NCBI RefSeq assembly: GCF_024653915.1
Contig: NZ_JANLGY010000006.1
Location: 114,480 to 178,479, forward strand
DNA length: 64,000 nucleotides
Origin: Sulfuricaulis sp.
GTDB lineage: Bacteria; Pseudomonadota; Gammaproteobacteria; Acidiferrobacterales; Sulfurifustaceae
Reading direction: 5' to 3'
The notes beneath the pieces are model-generated. The model was given only the letters and a program-made list of their open reading frames with translations. It made no database searches and had not been told where the DNA came from. The translations under genes were made by a program, and so were the position numbers. This document shows positions 29,433 to 37,999 of this stretch, piece after piece. How positions within the stretch are numbered: position 1 is the first letter of the stretch; each line of letters starts with the position of its first letter.

Positions 29433-30134
29433 TCAGGCGAACGAGGCTTTTTGCTTGTCGTACACGCACTGCACGGCCGCGTTGGACTTCGCGGTCTGCT
29501 CTAGGCCGTGGCACAATCCTTCCAGCGCTTCGCCCGGCACCACGAGCAGCATGTAGCCGTCGGGAATTTCGGTGAAGGTGCGCATGCCGGCGCAGCCGAA
29601 GGACAACACCGTCTCGGCGTGATGGTAAGCCAGCGCGAGCGCGCCGCAGGCCGGCCGCCCGGTGGTGCGCAGGCCCTTGCCGGAGTTCCAGTGCGCGCTG
29701 CCCATGGCTTCCTGAATCAGCATCACTTGCCGGCCGTCGATCCACAGCAGCACGAGTTCCGGTGTCGTAGCCGCCGCGCTGAGCGGCGTGTAGTGCCAGG
29801 CCTTGTGCTCGGGCAGGCGCGGCAGCGCCGGCACTTCTTCGGGCAGGATGTAGGAAACGCCGGTCATGGTTTGCACCAGCGCGCCCAGCGCCTGCATGTC
29901 TTCGCCCGCCAGGGAAAATCCCATGACATGCGCGCCCACCTTGCAGTTCGTGTGCGACGCGGCATCGGCGGTGAAGCGCGTCGTCTCGGCGCGCCGCCAG
30001 AAGCTACACGCCGATGGCGCGGGCACAAGTCCCGTTGTAACAGATTCGGAATCGCTGGCGCCCGAGACACCCACGGGATCGTGAGCGAGCTGCAATATTT
30101 TTTTGAGTTGGCTGTGTTGTTCTGCCGGCGTCAT
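29433..30134 (-). CDS. DUF169-family protein
   Basis: A 233-residue COG2043/DUF169 protein: VPAPSACSFWRRAETTRFTADAASH, then NCKVGAHVMGF, and later GRPACGALALAYHHAETVLSFGCAGMRTFT (given as separate blocks). Several conserved Cys residues (in SACSFW, TNCKVG, RPACGA, SFGCAG) could bind a metal or cluster, which is inference. The family is common in anaerobes and methane or sulfur metabolisers, with unknown function. Confidence 0.82.
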   Translation of the reverse strand: MTPAEQHSQLKKILQLAHDPVGVSGASDSESVTTGLVPAPSACSFWRRAETTRFTADAASHTNCKVGAHVMGFSLAGEDMQALGALVQTMTGVSYILPEEVPALPRLPEHKAWHYTPLSAAATTPELVLLWIDGRQVMLIQEAMGSAHWNSGKGLRTTGRPACGALALAYHHAETVLSFGCAGMRTFTEIPDGYMLLVVPGEALEGLCHGLEQTAKSNAAVQCVYDKQKASFA

Positions 30135-30487
30135 GAATGGTTCCTTGTGTTGGTTGACCGTATCGTGATCCTTGAAATCCGCGCCAAGCTAATCGTTACC
30201 GGGGGAAGATTCAACGCCACACTTGATACGCGTTTACTCCGCGGCCTTGGCCTAGGGAGGAATTGACGATGGAGGCGGTCTGACTCCTGGATGTCGCTAT
30301 AAATAGCTAAAAGTGCCTTAAAAATGGTTAAAAATGATGTGTTGATGCCACACCCCGGGAGTGACTTATAATCGCGCCTGATTCCAATTACCCACGGCGA
30401 CAACCCCGCCAGATAACCGGGCAAATAAACGCTTATGGCCCCCTCAAGGGTCAGGCCACAAAAATTACCGACACAGGAAAAAACCTC
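30135..30487. other. Intergenic region before the malyl-CoA operon
   Basis: About 350 nt between divergent genes, with no gene seen. A TATAAT at 30367-30372 preceded by TTGATG at 30342 (19-nt spacer) is a plausible promoter for the operon. AT-rich sequence around 30295-30340 could hold regulator sites. Confidence 0.45.
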
Positions 30488-31459
30488 ATGCCCATTAAGG
30501 ATCGTCTCCATCGAAGTGAGCTTGCTGTTCCCGGGAGCAATCCGCGCATGCTCGAGAAGGCGCCCACGCTCGGCGCCGATATCGTTTTCATGGACCTCGA
30601 GGACGCCGTGGCGCCGGCCGACAAGGAGCAGGCGCGCAAAAACGTCATCCACGCCCTGCTGCACCACGACTGGTCGCGTTGCGCCGTGTCCGTGCGCATC
30701 AACGCGCTCGATACGCATTTCTGTTACCGCGACATCGTCGATCTCGTGGAGCAGGCCGGCAAGCATCTCGACACGCTGCTGGTACCCAAGGTCAACACCC
30801 CCGAGGACATCTATTACGTCGCCACCATGCTGTCGCAGATCGAGGCCGCCAAGGGCCTCAAGCCCATCGGCATCCACGCGCTGATCGAAACCGCGCGCGG
30901 CATGGCCAACATCGAGGACATCGCCGCATCCTGCCCTGAACGCATGGAAGCGCTGGTCTTTGGCGTGGCTGACTTCGCCGCCTCGACCCAGGCGCGCGTC
31001 ACGCACATGGGAGGCGCCAATACAGATTATGCCGTGCTCACGCACCCGGAGGGCGGCAAGCGCGAGCGCCACTGGAACGACCAATGGCATTACGCGCAGG
31101 CGCGCCTCGTGGTGGCCTGCCGCGCCTACGGCCTGCGCCCGATCGACGGGCCCTTCAGCGACATCCAGGACCCGGACGGTTTCCGCTCCGCGGCACGTTC
31201 GGCGGCGGCGCTCGGTATCGAAGGCAAGTGGGCCATCCATCCCTCGCAAATCGCGCTCGCGAACGAAGTCTTCACGCCCACCGAGGCCGAGGTCACGCGC
31301 GCCGAGCGGATTATTGCGGCCATGGCCGAGGCCTCCAAGAAAGGCTTGGGGGCGGTGACGCTCGACGGCCGCATGCTCGATGCCGCCTCGATCCGCCAGG
31401 CCGAGGTCGTCATGGAGAAGATGCTACGAATCAAAATGGGTCAGGAGCAGCCGGCATGA
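30488..31459 (+). CDS. mcl: Malyl-CoA lyase (HpcH/HpaI citrate-lyase family)
   Basis: A 323-residue CitE-like lyase. LAVPGSNPRMLEKA, DIVFMDLEDAVAPADKEQAR and LLVPKVNTPEDIYY are the substrate and CoA-binding motifs, with the Mg-binding acidic residues in MDLED and in ALIETARGMANIEDIA. Family members cleave malyl-CoA to acetyl-CoA and glyoxylate, or run the reverse reaction. Its placement directly before both malate-CoA ligase subunits, with an ATGA overlap to the next gene, supports that assignment over citrate lyase. The pathway would be the serine cycle or a glyoxylate-assimilation route. Confidence 0.87.
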   Translation: MPIKDRLHRSELAVPGSNPRMLEKAPTLGADIVFMDLEDAVAPADKEQARKNVIHALLHHDWSRCAVSVRINALDTHFCYRDIVDLVEQAGKHLDTLLVPKVNTPEDIYYVATMLSQIEAAKGLKPIGIHALIETARGMANIEDIAASCPERMEALVFGVADFAASTQARVTHMGGANTDYAVLTHPEGGKRERHWNDQWHYAQARLVVACRAYGLRPIDGPFSDIQDPDGFRSAARSAAALGIEGKWAIHPSQIALANEVFTPTEAEVTRAERIIAAMAEASKKGLGAVTLDGRMLDAASIRQAEVVMEKMLRIKMGQEQPA

Positions 31460-32646
31460 ATATCCATGAATTCCAGGCGAAGGACTTGATGCGTCAATAC
31501 GGCGTGCCGGTGCCCGCGGGCAGCGTGGCGCACAGCACGGAGCAGGCGGCCGCCGTGGCCGAAGAACTCGGCGTCAGCCGCTTCGTGGTCAAGGCACAGA
31601 TTCACGCCGGCGGCCGCGGCAAGGGCGGCGGCGTGAAGATCGCCCACTCTGTTGACGAAGTGACCGCGGCCACCGATGCCATGATCGGCCGTCCGCTGAT
31701 CACCGCCCAGACCAGCCCGCAGGGACAATTCGTGCGCCGCGTGCTGATCGAGCAGGCCGTCGATATCGCGCGCGAGGCCTATTTCGGCATGGTCATTGAC
31801 CGCGCCAGCCAGCGCATTACCCTCATCGCCTGCGACGGCGGCGGCGTCGAGATCGAAGAGACGGCGCGCAACGAACCGGCGCGCATCCTGCGCGAAGTGG
31901 TGGACCCGGCGGTGGGCTTGCTCGACTTCCAGTGCCGCAAGGTTGCCACGCATCTGGGCTTGAGTGGCAAACAGCTGCCGGTCGCGGTGAAAATGATGAA
32001 AGCGCTGTACCGTTGTTTTCGCGACAACGACGCCGTGCTGATTGAAGTCAATCCGCTGGCGACCACTCTCGACGGCCGCCTGCTGGCGCTGGACGCGAAA
32101 ATGCAGTTCGACGACAACGCCATCTACCGCCGGCCGCATATCAGCAACCTGCGCGATTTCGACGAGGAAGACCCCAAGGAAGTCGAGGCCGGCGCGCATG
32201 GCCTCAACTACATCGCGCTCGAAGGCAATGTCGGCTGCATCGTCAACGGCGCTGGGCTGGCCATGGCCACCATGGACGCCATCGCCCTGCACGACGGAAA
32301 GCCGGCGAATTTTCTCGACGTCGGTGGCGGCGCCTCGCCGGAGAAAGTCACCAACGCGTTTCGGATTGTGTTACTGGATAAAAACGTTAAAGCCGTGCTC
32401 GTCAACATCTTCGCCGGCATCAATCGCTGCGACTGGGTGGCCGAAGGCATCGTGCGGGCCATGCGCGAACTCAAGGTCAAAGTGCCGGTGGTGGTGCGCC
32501 TTGCCGGCACCAACGTGGAACAGGGGCGCGCGGTCCTGGCCCAGTCCGGTCTGAAATTTCTTACTGCCAACAATCTCGACGACGCCGCGGCCATGGCCGT
32601 GCGCGCCACCAGCGGAGCTACTGCCCATGAGCATATTCATAAATAA
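31456..32646 (+). CDS. mtkA: Malate-CoA ligase subunit beta (SucC-like)
   Basis: A 396-residue ATP-grasp subunit. MNIHEFQAKDLMRQYGVPVP is the standard start, KAQIHAGGRGKGGGVKIA is the nucleotide-binding loop, and EVNPLATTLDGRLLALDAKM is the metal site. FLDVGGGASPEKVTNAF and VNIFAGINRCDWVAEGI close the protein. It activates malate with ATP and CoA together with MtkB. Succinyl-CoA synthetase beta is the alternative, and the neighbouring lyase argues for malate. Its ATG overlaps the lyase TGA as ATGA. Confidence 0.85.
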   Translation: MNIHEFQAKDLMRQYGVPVPAGSVAHSTEQAAAVAEELGVSRFVVKAQIHAGGRGKGGGVKIAHSVDEVTAATDAMIGRPLITAQTSPQGQFVRRVLIEQAVDIAREAYFGMVIDRASQRITLIACDGGGVEIEETARNEPARILREVVDPAVGLLDFQCRKVATHLGLSGKQLPVAVKMMKALYRCFRDNDAVLIEVNPLATTLDGRLLALDAKMQFDDNAIYRRPHISNLRDFDEEDPKEVEAGAHGLNYIALEGNVGCIVNGAGLAMATMDAIALHDGKPANFLDVGGGASPEKVTNAFRIVLLDKNVKAVLVNIFAGINRCDWVAEGIVRAMRELKVKVPVVVRLAGTNVEQGRAVLAQSGLKFLTANNLDDAAAMAVRATSGATAHEHIHK

Positions 32647-33496
32647 ATCCTCGCGTGTCGTGATCCAGGGCCTGACCGGCCAGCACGGCAGTTTCCACGC
32701 CGAGGAATCCATCAAGATCGGCACCAATGTCGTGGCCGGCGTGACCCCCGGCAAGGGCGGCAGCAAGCATCTCGGCATCCCGCTGTTCGACACCGTGCAC
32801 GAGGCGGTGGCGAAAACTCAAGCCGACGTCGCCGGCATTTTCGTGCCGCCGCCGTTTGCGGCCGACGCCATCATGGAAGCCATCGACACCGGCATCCGCA
32901 CGATTGTCGTCGTCGCCGACGGCATCCCGGTGCAGGACATGGTGCGCGTCAAGCGTTATTCCGCCGGGCGCGACGTGGTCATCGTCGGCCCCAACACCCC
33001 GGGCCTGATCACGCCCAATGAATGCAAGGTCGGCATCATGCCGGCGCATATCTACAAACCCGGAAAGATCGGCGTGGTCTCGCGCTCCGGCACGCTCAAT
33101 TACGAAGCGGTCGAGCAAATGGCCGAATACAAGCTGGGGCAGTCCACCTGCGTCGGCATCGGCGGCGATACCGTCACCGGGACGGATTTTCTCACCGTCA
33201 TGCGCGCCTTCAAGGACGACCCCGATACCGAGGCGGTAGTGATGATCGGCGAGATCGGCGGTAGCCAGGAGATCGAGGCCGCCGCCTGGGCCAAGGAACA
33301 TCTCGGCAAGCCGCTGGTTTGTTTCATTGCGGGGATCACCGCCCCGGCACGGCGACGCATGGGCCACGCCGGCGCTGTGATCGCCGGCCCAGACGACACC
33401 GCCTCCGCCAAAATGGAGCGGATTGAAGCGCTCGGTGCTTACGTTGTGCGTAACCCCTCAAAAATCGGCGAGGCCGTGCACCGGGCGGTGCAGTAG
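32627..33496 (+). CDS. mtkB: Malate-CoA ligase subunit alpha (SucD-like)
   Basis: A 289-residue CoA-binding subunit. VIQGLTGQHGSFHAEESI is the CoA-binding Rossmann motif, and GPNTPGLITPNECKVGIMP matches the family. The phosphorylated active-site His lies in RRMGHAGAVI near residue 245. It overlaps mtkA by 20 nt, as is common for tightly coupled subunits. SucD is the alternative name if the substrate is succinate. Confidence 0.85.
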   Translation: MSIFINKSSRVVIQGLTGQHGSFHAEESIKIGTNVVAGVTPGKGGSKHLGIPLFDTVHEAVAKTQADVAGIFVPPPFAADAIMEAIDTGIRTIVVVADGIPVQDMVRVKRYSAGRDVVIVGPNTPGLITPNECKVGIMPAHIYKPGKIGVVSRSGTLNYEAVEQMAEYKLGQSTCVGIGGDTVTGTDFLTVMRAFKDDPDTEAVVMIGEIGGSQEIEAAAWAKEHLGKPLVCFIAGITAPARRRMGHAGAVIAGPDDTASAKMERIEALGAYVVRNPSKIGEAVHRAVQ

Positions 33497-33545
33497 CGTC
33501 ATCACACGATCTATCGAATAACTAGATTGACGGTGCGGGGTCTTG

Positions 33546-33560
33546 ACACCATGATGGTGT
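33546..33560. promoter_or_regulatory. 15-bp palindrome upstream of the ATPase gene
   Basis: ACACCAT-G-ATGGTGT is a perfect palindrome immediately after TTG, giving a TTGACA that overlaps its left arm and a TAATAAAA after its right arm. It has the look of an operator over a promoter, about 70 nt upstream of the ATPase ATG. Confidence 0.45.
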
Positions 33561-33593
33561 AATAAAAGGCACCGTTTAGGGTGTTCAATTTTA

Positions 33594-33600
33594 GTTAGGC
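33594..33600 (+). repeat. Integron-type core site GTTAGGC before the ATPase gene
   Basis: GTTAGGC is an exact match to the attC/attI R' consensus GTTRRRY. It stands 30 nt before the ATPase start. Its counterpart GCCTAAC is at the gene's stop codon. Confidence 0.45.
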
Positions 33601-33630
33601 GACCTCGACGGCTCGCATGGAGGATTAACG

Positions 33631-35190
33631 ATGACCGCGACTGAGAAGCTCACCAAACTGCGGCTCGCGATAAATGAAAACCTCCGCGTGCAACGTGGCG
33701 GAGCCGACCCGGTTCCCTATATTGACGTTGGCAACGTCCTGAACGACATCGGATCACGGCAAAATCACGCAGTCTTCGCTCGCCGAGGATGCGGAAAAAC
33801 CCTCTTACTGCACCACTCCAGCCGACGACTCGATTCATCTATCAAGTCGGTTTATCTGAACTGCGAGGACTTCAAACGGCACTCGTTTCCGAATGTGTTG
33901 ATCGAAATCCTAGACGCCTTGTTTGGAGAGCTGGAGAGCCACCTAACCGGCTGGTTCGGCAAGAAGAAGCAGTCGCAGATCCTCATCGGAGAAATCCGAA
34001 AGGAATTCGGTCAACTCCGCACCAGGGCGGATATGCAGGAACAGAATGTCCGTGAATCAGTTGCTCGCGAGCACAACGCGTCAGCCAACGTAGGAGCATC
34101 TGTTTCTTCCGCTCCGGCTTCGCTGCGCGCTGGCGCTGGCACGGCCGAGAAGATGAAGGCCGAGACCGAACGAACGTATCGAACCCTAGACAACAAGATT
34201 CGAGAGCTCGACACGAATCTCCCGAACCTGAAAGCACAGATCCGCAAGTTCTTTGAACTTTCAACAGCGGTCAAGGGCGTGTTCCTTCAGATCGACGATT
34301 TCTACCACCTGAATCGAGTCGATCAACCCCTGGTTATGGATTACATCCATCGTTTGTGTAAAGACCTCCCTCTCTATTTCAAAGTGGCCACTCTCAAGCA
34401 CGCATCGACCTTGTTCGCAGACCGTGATGGTCAACCGATTGGTGCCCAGGAACGCCATGACTACCAGCCGATCAACATCGACTTCACCTTCAGCGATTTC
34501 CGAACGACTAGGGATCAGAATCTGAGGATCTTTCACGAGTTTGGAACTCTCGCCGGAATGACCGCGGCCGAATTCGATACCCTCTTTAAGGGGGAAGGGT
34601 TTGTGCGGCTCGTACTTGCTGGTGGTGGAGTGCCGCGTGATTGCCTGTCTATGTTCCTTGAGGTGTTAGAAGCGGTCCAGTCGGCTGGTGGCGATGGTCG
34701 CATTGGGAAAGACGAAATTCGAATTCTGAGTCGATCGAACTTCGAACGCCGAATCGAGGAACTAAAGCAAGATTCTGAGGGGCGCGAGCAAGACTCGTTG
34801 ATTCGAGGAATTTATGTGCTCCGCAAGTTCTGCATCGACCGCCAGACAAACGTCTTCCTCGTCTCCGAACAGATGATGCAGCAGGAAGATCAGATTCGCG
34901 GACTGATCTATCGACTCCTTGACTATCGGATTATCCATAGCGCCGGCTCAGCTTTGACCCACAAGTCGCAGGCCGGGACATTTCAGGCCTTTGCAATCGA
35001 TATTGGTTGTTATGCCCACATGAGAAAACTCCACGGACGCTTCACAGAGCTCGATCTCGCGGATTCCTCCGCGAAGGAAAGAATGCGATCTGCTCCAGTC
35101 CTCGACGCTGCACTTTTCGACGAGCTGTGGAGGGGCGCGCCCGCCAACACAGAGAGGGCCTTACTTGAGGAAGATGGGGAAACTGCCTAA
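33631..35190 (+). CDS. Stand-alone P-loop (AAA/ORC-like) ATPase of unknown function
   Basis: A 519-residue protein I do not recognise by name. The Walker A-type ARRGCGKT lies at 50-57 (Ala replaces the usual first Gly) and the Walker B GVFLQIDD at 216-223. A coiled-coil-rich insert of about 110 residues, with many Lys, Glu and Arg, lies between them (about 110-210). A sensor-like FKVATLKH follows near 248. The C-terminal 150 residues (LIRGIYVLRKF, IRGLIYRLLDYRIIHSAG) look like a winged-helix tail, as in ORC1-like or STAND ATPases. GGAGG precedes the ATG. The gene is AT-richer than its flanks and bracketed by integron-like core sites. Defence or regulation is possible but not shown. Confidence 0.75.
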   Translation: MTATEKLTKLRLAINENLRVQRGGADPVPYIDVGNVLNDIGSRQNHAVFARRGCGKTLLLHHSSRRLDSSIKSVYLNCEDFKRHSFPNVLIEILDALFGELESHLTGWFGKKKQSQILIGEIRKEFGQLRTRADMQEQNVRESVAREHNASANVGASVSSAPASLRAGAGTAEKMKAETERTYRTLDNKIRELDTNLPNLKAQIRKFFELSTAVKGVFLQIDDFYHLNRVDQPLVMDYIHRLCKDLPLYFKVATLKHASTLFADRDGQPIGAQERHDYQPINIDFTFSDFRTTRDQNLRIFHEFGTLAGMTAAEFDTLFKGEGFVRLVLAGGGVPRDCLSMFLEVLEAVQSAGGDGRIGKDEIRILSRSNFERRIEELKQDSEGREQDSLIRGIYVLRKFCIDRQTNVFLVSEQMMQQEDQIRGLIYRLLDYRIIHSAGSALTHKSQAGTFQAFAIDIGCYAHMRKLHGRFTELDLADSSAKERMRSAPVLDAALFDELWRGAPANTERALLEEDGETA

Positions 35191-35191
35191 C
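35185..35191 (+). repeat. Integron-type core site GCCTAAC at the ATPase stop
   Basis: GCCTAAC matches the attC R'' consensus RYYYAAC and is followed by AAGCCGATGAAGCCG. The ATPase stop codon TAA is inside it, the usual arrangement in gene cassettes. No matching right half of an attC follows, so the site is truncated. Confidence 0.45.
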
Positions 35192-35204
35192 AAGCCGATG
35201 AAGC

Positions 35205-35242
35205 CGAGGAAAGATGGGGTCAGCGAGGAAAGATGGGGTCAG
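35205..35242 (+). repeat. Two tandem 19-bp repeats
   Basis: CGAGGAAAGATGGGGTCAG occurs twice head to tail at 35205-35223 and 35224-35242, then GTCTTGCATT follows. The GATGGGGTCAGGTCTTGCA tail resembles sequences often left beside transposase genes. Confidence 0.8.
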
Positions 35243-35381
35243 GTCTTGCATTAACACATCGATCAAGTCGTCAGAGTTGTTGAAACCTTACGCGCTCACT
35301 CCCTGATGTACGGTATTTTCCCGGCGGCCAACACATCCTCGACGCGCCGCGCACTAAGCTTGCTGCATTACGGAACCAGAC

Positions 35382-35672
35382 TCAGGCCGCGCGCCGCAAC
35401 GGTTTAATCTTCCTGCGCGCTTTTTGTTCCGCCTGCCACAAATCGTAAGTGGCCTGCATCCGCAGCCACGACTCCGCCGATCCGCCCAGCGCGGCTGCCA
35501 ATCGTAAAGCCATGTCCGCGCTGATTCCGGCCTTGCCGTTTAACACGCGCGACAAAGCCACGCGCGTTACGCCGATGTGCTTGGCGAACTTCGTCACCGT
35601 AATCCCGGTGTCGGCGAACACCCCATCTTTCAGTACCTCGCCGGGATGCGGGGGGTTGTGCATTCTATGCAT
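35382..35672 (-). CDS. higA: HigA-family antitoxin
   Basis: A 96-residue XRE-type DNA-binding antitoxin. NPPHPGEVLKDGVFADTGITV is the usual HigA start, TKFAKHIGVTRVALSRVLNG is the helix-turn-helix, and GGSAESWLRMQATYDLWQAE is the C-terminal signature. The ATG at 35672 follows a GAGGAG site and lies 11 nt after the toxin stop. A longer frame extending into higB is not needed. It would neutralise the HigB toxin and repress the operon. Confidence 0.92.
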   Translation of the reverse strand: MHRMHNPPHPGEVLKDGVFADTGITVTKFAKHIGVTRVALSRVLNGKAGISADMALRLAAALGGSAESWLRMQATYDLWQAEQKARRKIKPLRRAA

Positions 35673-35683
35673 GACATGTCTCC

Positions 35684-35962
35684 TCAATGGTAATCGCGAT
35701 AATCCACGAGCACGGCGTCTTCGCCTTCGAAGGCGAAAGTCAGGCGCCAATTCTTGTCTACCCAGACCGCCCAATGACCATTCAGGTCGCCCTTGAGCGC
35801 GTGACACTTCCAGCCGGGCAGATTCATGTCGCTGGGCGTCTGCGCTCCATCGAGGCGCGCAAGCTGCAGACGCAAGCGCTGCGCGTGCGCCGGCTGGATT
35901 CCAGCTTTACTTCCCGTTCGAAAGAATCGCTCCAATCCTTTATGCCGGAAGCTCCTTAACAT
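35684..35962 (-). CDS. higB: HigB-family RNase toxin
   Basis: A 92-residue RelE/ParE-fold toxin. It starts MLRSFRHKGLERFFRTGSKAG, with HAQRLRLQLARLDGA and DMNLPGWKCHALKGD before the C-terminal NWRLTFAFEGEDAVLVDYRDYH. HigB toxins cut mRNA at the ribosome. The gene order toxin then antitoxin is the one typical of HigBA. The ATG at 35962 is preferred over a longer frame, since this gives the family length and lies just after a likely promoter. Confidence 0.92.
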   Translation of the reverse strand: MLRSFRHKGLERFFRTGSKAGIQPAHAQRLRLQLARLDGAQTPSDMNLPGWKCHALKGDLNGHWAVWVDKNWRLTFAFEGEDAVLVDYRDYH

Positions 35963-35970
35963 GTTGAAAG

Positions 35971-35997
35971 TGTATAGCGTAGGTATACAAGCGTCAA
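35971..35997 (-). promoter_or_regulatory. higBA promoter with operator-like inverted repeat
   Basis: On the minus strand TTGACG (35992-35997) and TATACA (35971-35976) are 15 nt apart. GTATA-N7-TATAC (35972-35988) overlaps the -10 element and is a likely HigA operator. The spacing is shorter than ideal. Confidence 0.5.
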
Positions 35998-36142
35998 CGC
36001 CCAGGATCGTAAGGCGGATTCGGCGCCCCGTGCTCATGGGGTGTCTTTGAAGACTATCAAGGCGTATCTTAAACAAGATTGACGGCGCGCTAAGAACTAG
36101 ACACCATCCTCACTCCACATCAGCAAGCCCGACCGCCGCCGC

Positions 36143-37999
36143 ATGCACGACCAACCCCTGAAGATTCTGCACAGCGTCTTCGGCTACGAACGCTTCCGCG
36201 CGCCGCAAGAAGAGGTGATCGGCACGCTCATGGCCGGTGGCGATGCGCTGGTGCTCATGCCCACCGGCGGCGGCAAGTCGCTGTGCTTCCAGATCCCGGC
36301 CATCGCCCGCGCCGGCACCGGCATCGTGGTGTCGCCGCTGATCGCGCTCATGCAGGATCAGGTGGCGGCGCTCACCCAGGCCGGGGTGCGCGCGGCGTTT
36401 CTCAATTCCACGCTTGATGCCAGCCAAGCGCGCGCGATCGAAGCCCAGCTGCTGCGCGGCGAGCTCGACCTGCTGTACGTCGCGCCCGAGCGCCTGTTGC
36501 TCGATCGCACCCTGGATTTGCTCGCCCACACGAAGCTCGCGCTGTTCGCCATCGACGAGGCGCACTGCGTCTCGCAGTGGGGCCACGACTTCCGTCCCGA
36601 ATACATGGGGCTCAATGTGCTGCACGAGCGCTTCCCCGACGTGCCGCGTATCGCGCTCACCGCCACCGCCGACGAACCGACGCGCCGCGAAATCATCGCG
36701 CGCCTCAAGCTCGAAGATGCGCGCGTCTTTATCAGCAGCTTCGACCGCCCCAACATCCGCTATCGCATCAACCAGTCGGGCAACGGCCCCAGCGCCCGCG
36801 ACCAACTGCTGCGCTTCATTCGCGACGAGCACGCCAACGACGCCGGCATCGTCTATTGCCTGTCGCGCAAGCGCGTGGACGAAATCGCCGCCTGGCTCGC
36901 CGCGCAGGGCCTGGCCGCGCTGCCATATCACGCCGGCCTCGGATCGGAGGTGCGCGCCGCCAACCAGTCGCGTTTCTTGAATGAGGAGGGCGTCATAATA
37001 GTTGCCACCATCGCCTTCGGTATGGGCATCGACAAACCGAACGTGCGCTTCGTCGCGCATCTCAACCTGCCGAAGAGCGTCGAGGCCTATTACCAGGAAA
37101 CCGGCCGCGCCGGTCGCGACGGGTTGCCGGCCGACGCGTGGATGATCTATGGCCTGCAGGATGTCATCACCCTGCGCCAGATGCTCGAAGCCAGCGATTC
37201 CGACGATGCCCACAAGCGCGTCGAGCGCCACAAGCTCGACGCCATGCTCGGCCTGTGCGAACTCAGCACTTGCCGCCGCCAGGCGTTGCTCACTTACTTC
37301 AGCGAGACGCTGCCCAAACCCTGCGGCAACTGCGACACCTGTCTCGAACCACCCGAAGCCTGGGACGCCACCGTCCCCGCGCAAAAGGCGCTGTCGTGCG
37401 TGCACCGCACCGGGCAAAGATTCGGCGTGAATTATTTGATCGACGTGCTCCTCGGCAAGGACGACGACCGCATCAAGCGTTTCGGCCACGACCGGCTCAC
37501 CACCTCCGGTATCGGCAAGGAGCTTGGCCAGCAAGAATGGCGCGGCGTCTTCCGCCAGCTCATCAGTCGCGGCCTGCTGGCCGTGGACCTTGAAGGCCAC
37601 GGCGGCCTGCGCCTCACCGACTTGAGCCGCCCGGTGCTGCGCGGCGAAGCGCCCCTGATGCTGCGCCGCGACGCCAAACCCGAAAAGGCGAAAAAAACCA
37701 AGACCGCGCGCGCCGCGCGCCGCCCCTTCATCCAGGAATCCGACCGCCGCCTGTGGGAAGCCCTGCGCGCCCGCCGCCTCGAACTCGCGCGCAAACAGGG
37801 TGTCCCGCCCTACGTCGTCTTCCATGACGCCACGCTGGCGGAAATGGTCGAGCGTCGCCCCCAGACCTTGAGCGATCTCGCCCACATCTCCGGCGTCGGC
37901 GAGCGCAAGCTCGCGGCCTACGGCACGGACTTCATCGCGATTGTCCTGGCACATGGCGCAAGCGTCGGGGAAGCCGAAGCCGTCGGCAACGCCAACTAA
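36143..37999 (+). CDS. recQ: ATP-dependent DNA helicase RecQ
   Basis: A 618-residue 3'-5' helicase. Motif I is [12 protein letters not shown], motif II DEAHC, and motif [12 protein letters not shown]. The zinc site is in [12 protein letters not shown] and CGNCDTC near residues 372-405, followed by a winged helix. A C-terminal HRDC domain ([21 protein letters not shown]) completes it. Full length. It acts in recombination and replication-fork repair. It is divergent from higBA. Confidence 0.96.
   Translation: MHDQPLKILHSVFGYERFRAPQEEVIGTLMAGGDALVLMPTGGGKSLCFQIPAIARAGTGIVVSPLIALMQDQVAALTQAGVRAAFLNSTLDASQARAIEAQLLRGELDLLYVAPERLLLDRTLDLLAHTKLALFAIDEAHCVSQWGHDFRPEYMGLNVLHERFPDVPRIALTATADEPTRREIIARLKLEDARVFISSFDRPNIRYRINQSGNGPSARDQLLRFIRDEHANDAGIVYCLSRKRVDEIAAWLAAQGLAALPYHAGLGSEVRAANQSRFLNEEGVIIVATIAFGMGIDKPNVRFVAHLNLPKSVEAYYQETGRAGRDGLPADAWMIYGLQDVITLRQMLEASDSDDAHKRVERHKLDAMLGLCELSTCRRQALLTYFSETLPKPCGNCDTCLEPPEAWDATVPAQKALSCVHRTGQRFGVNYLIDVLLGKDDDRIKRFGHDRLTTSGIGKELGQQEWRGVFRQLISRGLLAVDLEGHGGLRLTDLSRPVLRGEAPLMLRRDAKPEKAKKTKTARAARRPFIQESDRRLWEALRARRLELARKQGVPPYVVFHDATLAEMVERRPQTLSDLAHISGVGERKLAAYGTDFIAIVLAHGASVGEAEAVGNAN

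Noticed and set aside
30131..31249. 372-codon minus-strand frame opposite the malyl-CoA lyase gene
   Set aside because: Shadow of the lyase. No domain, and it overlaps the promoter region too.
36110..37954. 614-codon minus-strand frame opposite recQ
   Set aside because: Antisense shadow of recQ with low-complexity Ala/Gly/Val composition.
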